Assembly (NCBI GenBank): GCA_031278405.1
Contig: JAITKL010000082.1
Location: 1-5,886, forward strand
DNA from: Endomicrobium sp.
GTDB lineage: Bacteria > Elusimicrobiota > Endomicrobiia > Endomicrobiales > Endomicrobiaceae
Direction: 5' to 3'
Length of the DNA stretch: 5,886 nt
How positions within the stretch are numbered: the first letter of the stretch is position 1; the number at the start of each line of letters is the position of its first letter. Both the position numbers and the translations under genes were made by a program. The notes below the pieces were generated by a model. The model did not search any database. It was not told where the DNA came from and worked only from the letters and a program-made list of their open reading frames with translations. Below are positions 5,519-5,886 of this stretch, piece after piece.

Positions 5519-5886
5519 TCTATCCTCACCTTTTTTTGAATAATATTTTTCAAAAAATTCTTTTTTACTTTAAGAAGTGTATCATTTTCCAATGATTTTC
5601 TTATTTTCGTCATCAAGTTTACCATAAAATGAATGTTATGTAAAGATAACAAAGCAAGGTAGTTGGAATACAACACCTCTTTCAATACCTTCCTACAAAT
5701 CTTCAGACATCCCAACGTCCATTAAGTAAGCATTGAGTTTTGTTTTCAGGTGTTAAAATTCAGTCTTACATCTTTTATCCATGCTCAGGTTCATTTTTGC
5801 ATAGGCATAGTGTGAAGGAGGTATGAAGTACCTAAAATTATTTGAGATCCTGAAAATTGCAACCATTCGGTAGGAACACATTTTAC
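5515..5886 (-). pseudogene. tgt: Decayed queuine/preQ1 tRNA-guanine transglycosylase gene (tgt), internally deleted and frameshifted, 5' end outside the window
   Basis: Intact Tgt swaps the wobble guanine of GUN-anticodon tRNAs for preQ1 or queuine and has about 370 residues. Three Tgt-like pieces are readable here in the right order. At 5886-5821, VKCVPTEWLQFSGSQIILG matches the N-terminal region usually ending in GAQIILGNTYHL; that frame hits a stop at 5793-5791. At about 5752-5672, a second frame gives AYLMDVGMSEDL, a TAG stop at 5695-5693, then EGIERGV; this matches the family's RYLMGVGxPEDLxEGVxRG. At about 5663-5515, a third frame gives LALLSLHNIHFMVNLM then KIRKSLEN, the C-terminal helix that follows the zinc-binding His. 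Most of the catalytic barrel, including both catalytic aspartates, and the CxCxxC zinc cysteines are missing. Only about 370 bases remain, so no functional enzyme is possible. Its position just before yajC is the normal place for tgt. A 66-residue open frame with a TTG start at 5715 exists here but is only the remnant's tail. Confidence 0.88.
5524..5531 (-). promoter_or_regulatory. Ribosome binding site of yajC
   Basis: AGGTGAGG on the minus strand ends five bases before the yajC ATG. It lies inside the last codons of the tgt remnant. It supports the chosen yajC start and gives a reference spacing for judging the secF start. Confidence 0.75.

Noticed and set aside
5515..5715. A 66-residue open frame as an independent small protein gene
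   Set aside because: Its sequence is the C-terminal helix region of Tgt (SLHNIHFMVNLM), its TTG start lies in the remnant of the central part, and matching Tgt fragments lie just upstream in other frames.
1..5886. A CRISPR array, insertion sequence, toxin-antitoxin pair or novel defence cassette
   Set aside because: I found no regularly spaced repeats, terminal inverted repeats, transposase-like product or defence-type domain. Nearly the whole window is explained by Sec, Kdo-transfer and HD genes plus the tgt remnant.

Overview
The window is AT-rich (roughly one third G+C by eye) and every supported gene lies on the minus strand, so transcription runs from high to low coordinates. In that order it holds a broken tRNA-guanine transglycosylase gene (tgt), yajC, an HD-domain phosphohydrolase gene, secD, secF, an unassigned 192-residue gene, and waaA (Kdo transferase). 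tgt-yajC-secD-secF is the classic bacterial order, for example queA-tgt-yajC-secDF in Escherichia coli. waaA shows that the organism makes, or recently made, a Kdo-containing lipid A and so has an outer membrane. A compact tight operon, low G+C, an HD protein inserted between yajC and secD, and a clearly decayed tgt suit a diderm lineage with a shrinking, possibly host-associated genome. An Endomicrobium-type member of the Elusimicrobiota is my best guess. That is inference; nothing in the window proves the taxon.

Right end (5515-5886): this is a tgt pseudogene. Three pieces of Tgt lie in the correct order but in different frames. They are an N-terminal piece around residues 30-50 of a normal Tgt, a central piece (YLMxVGxxEDL...EGIERGV), and the C-terminal piece (SLHNIHFMVNLM). 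They occupy about 370 bases, where an intact gene needs about 1,100, and there are in-frame stops. The last fragment still overlaps the yajC start codon by ATGA.

Centre (2018-5518): this is the ancillary Sec translocase module. YajC, SecD and SecF form the inner-membrane complex that uses the proton motive force to help SecYEG release exported proteins. The HD phosphohydrolase sits between yajC and secD, and its stop codon overlaps the secD start (TGATG). secD and secF are 10 bases apart, with a strong GGAGG between them. secF overlaps the next gene as TAATG.

Left end (1-2018): the 192-residue product is not firmly identified. Its last two thirds recall the cobalamin-dependent methionine synthase activation domain fold, but without that family's signature motif. 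waaA follows after 64 bases and looks intact, with a few substitutions at usually conserved positions. The first 127 bases contain an imperfectly explained inverted repeat and perhaps the start of another minus-strand gene.

I see no CRISPR array, insertion sequence, tRNA, rRNA, riboswitch or convincing rho-independent terminator. I found no evidence of a new defence or mobile system. The points most worth a second look are the decayed tgt, the unassigned gene after secF, and the probable GTG start of secF.
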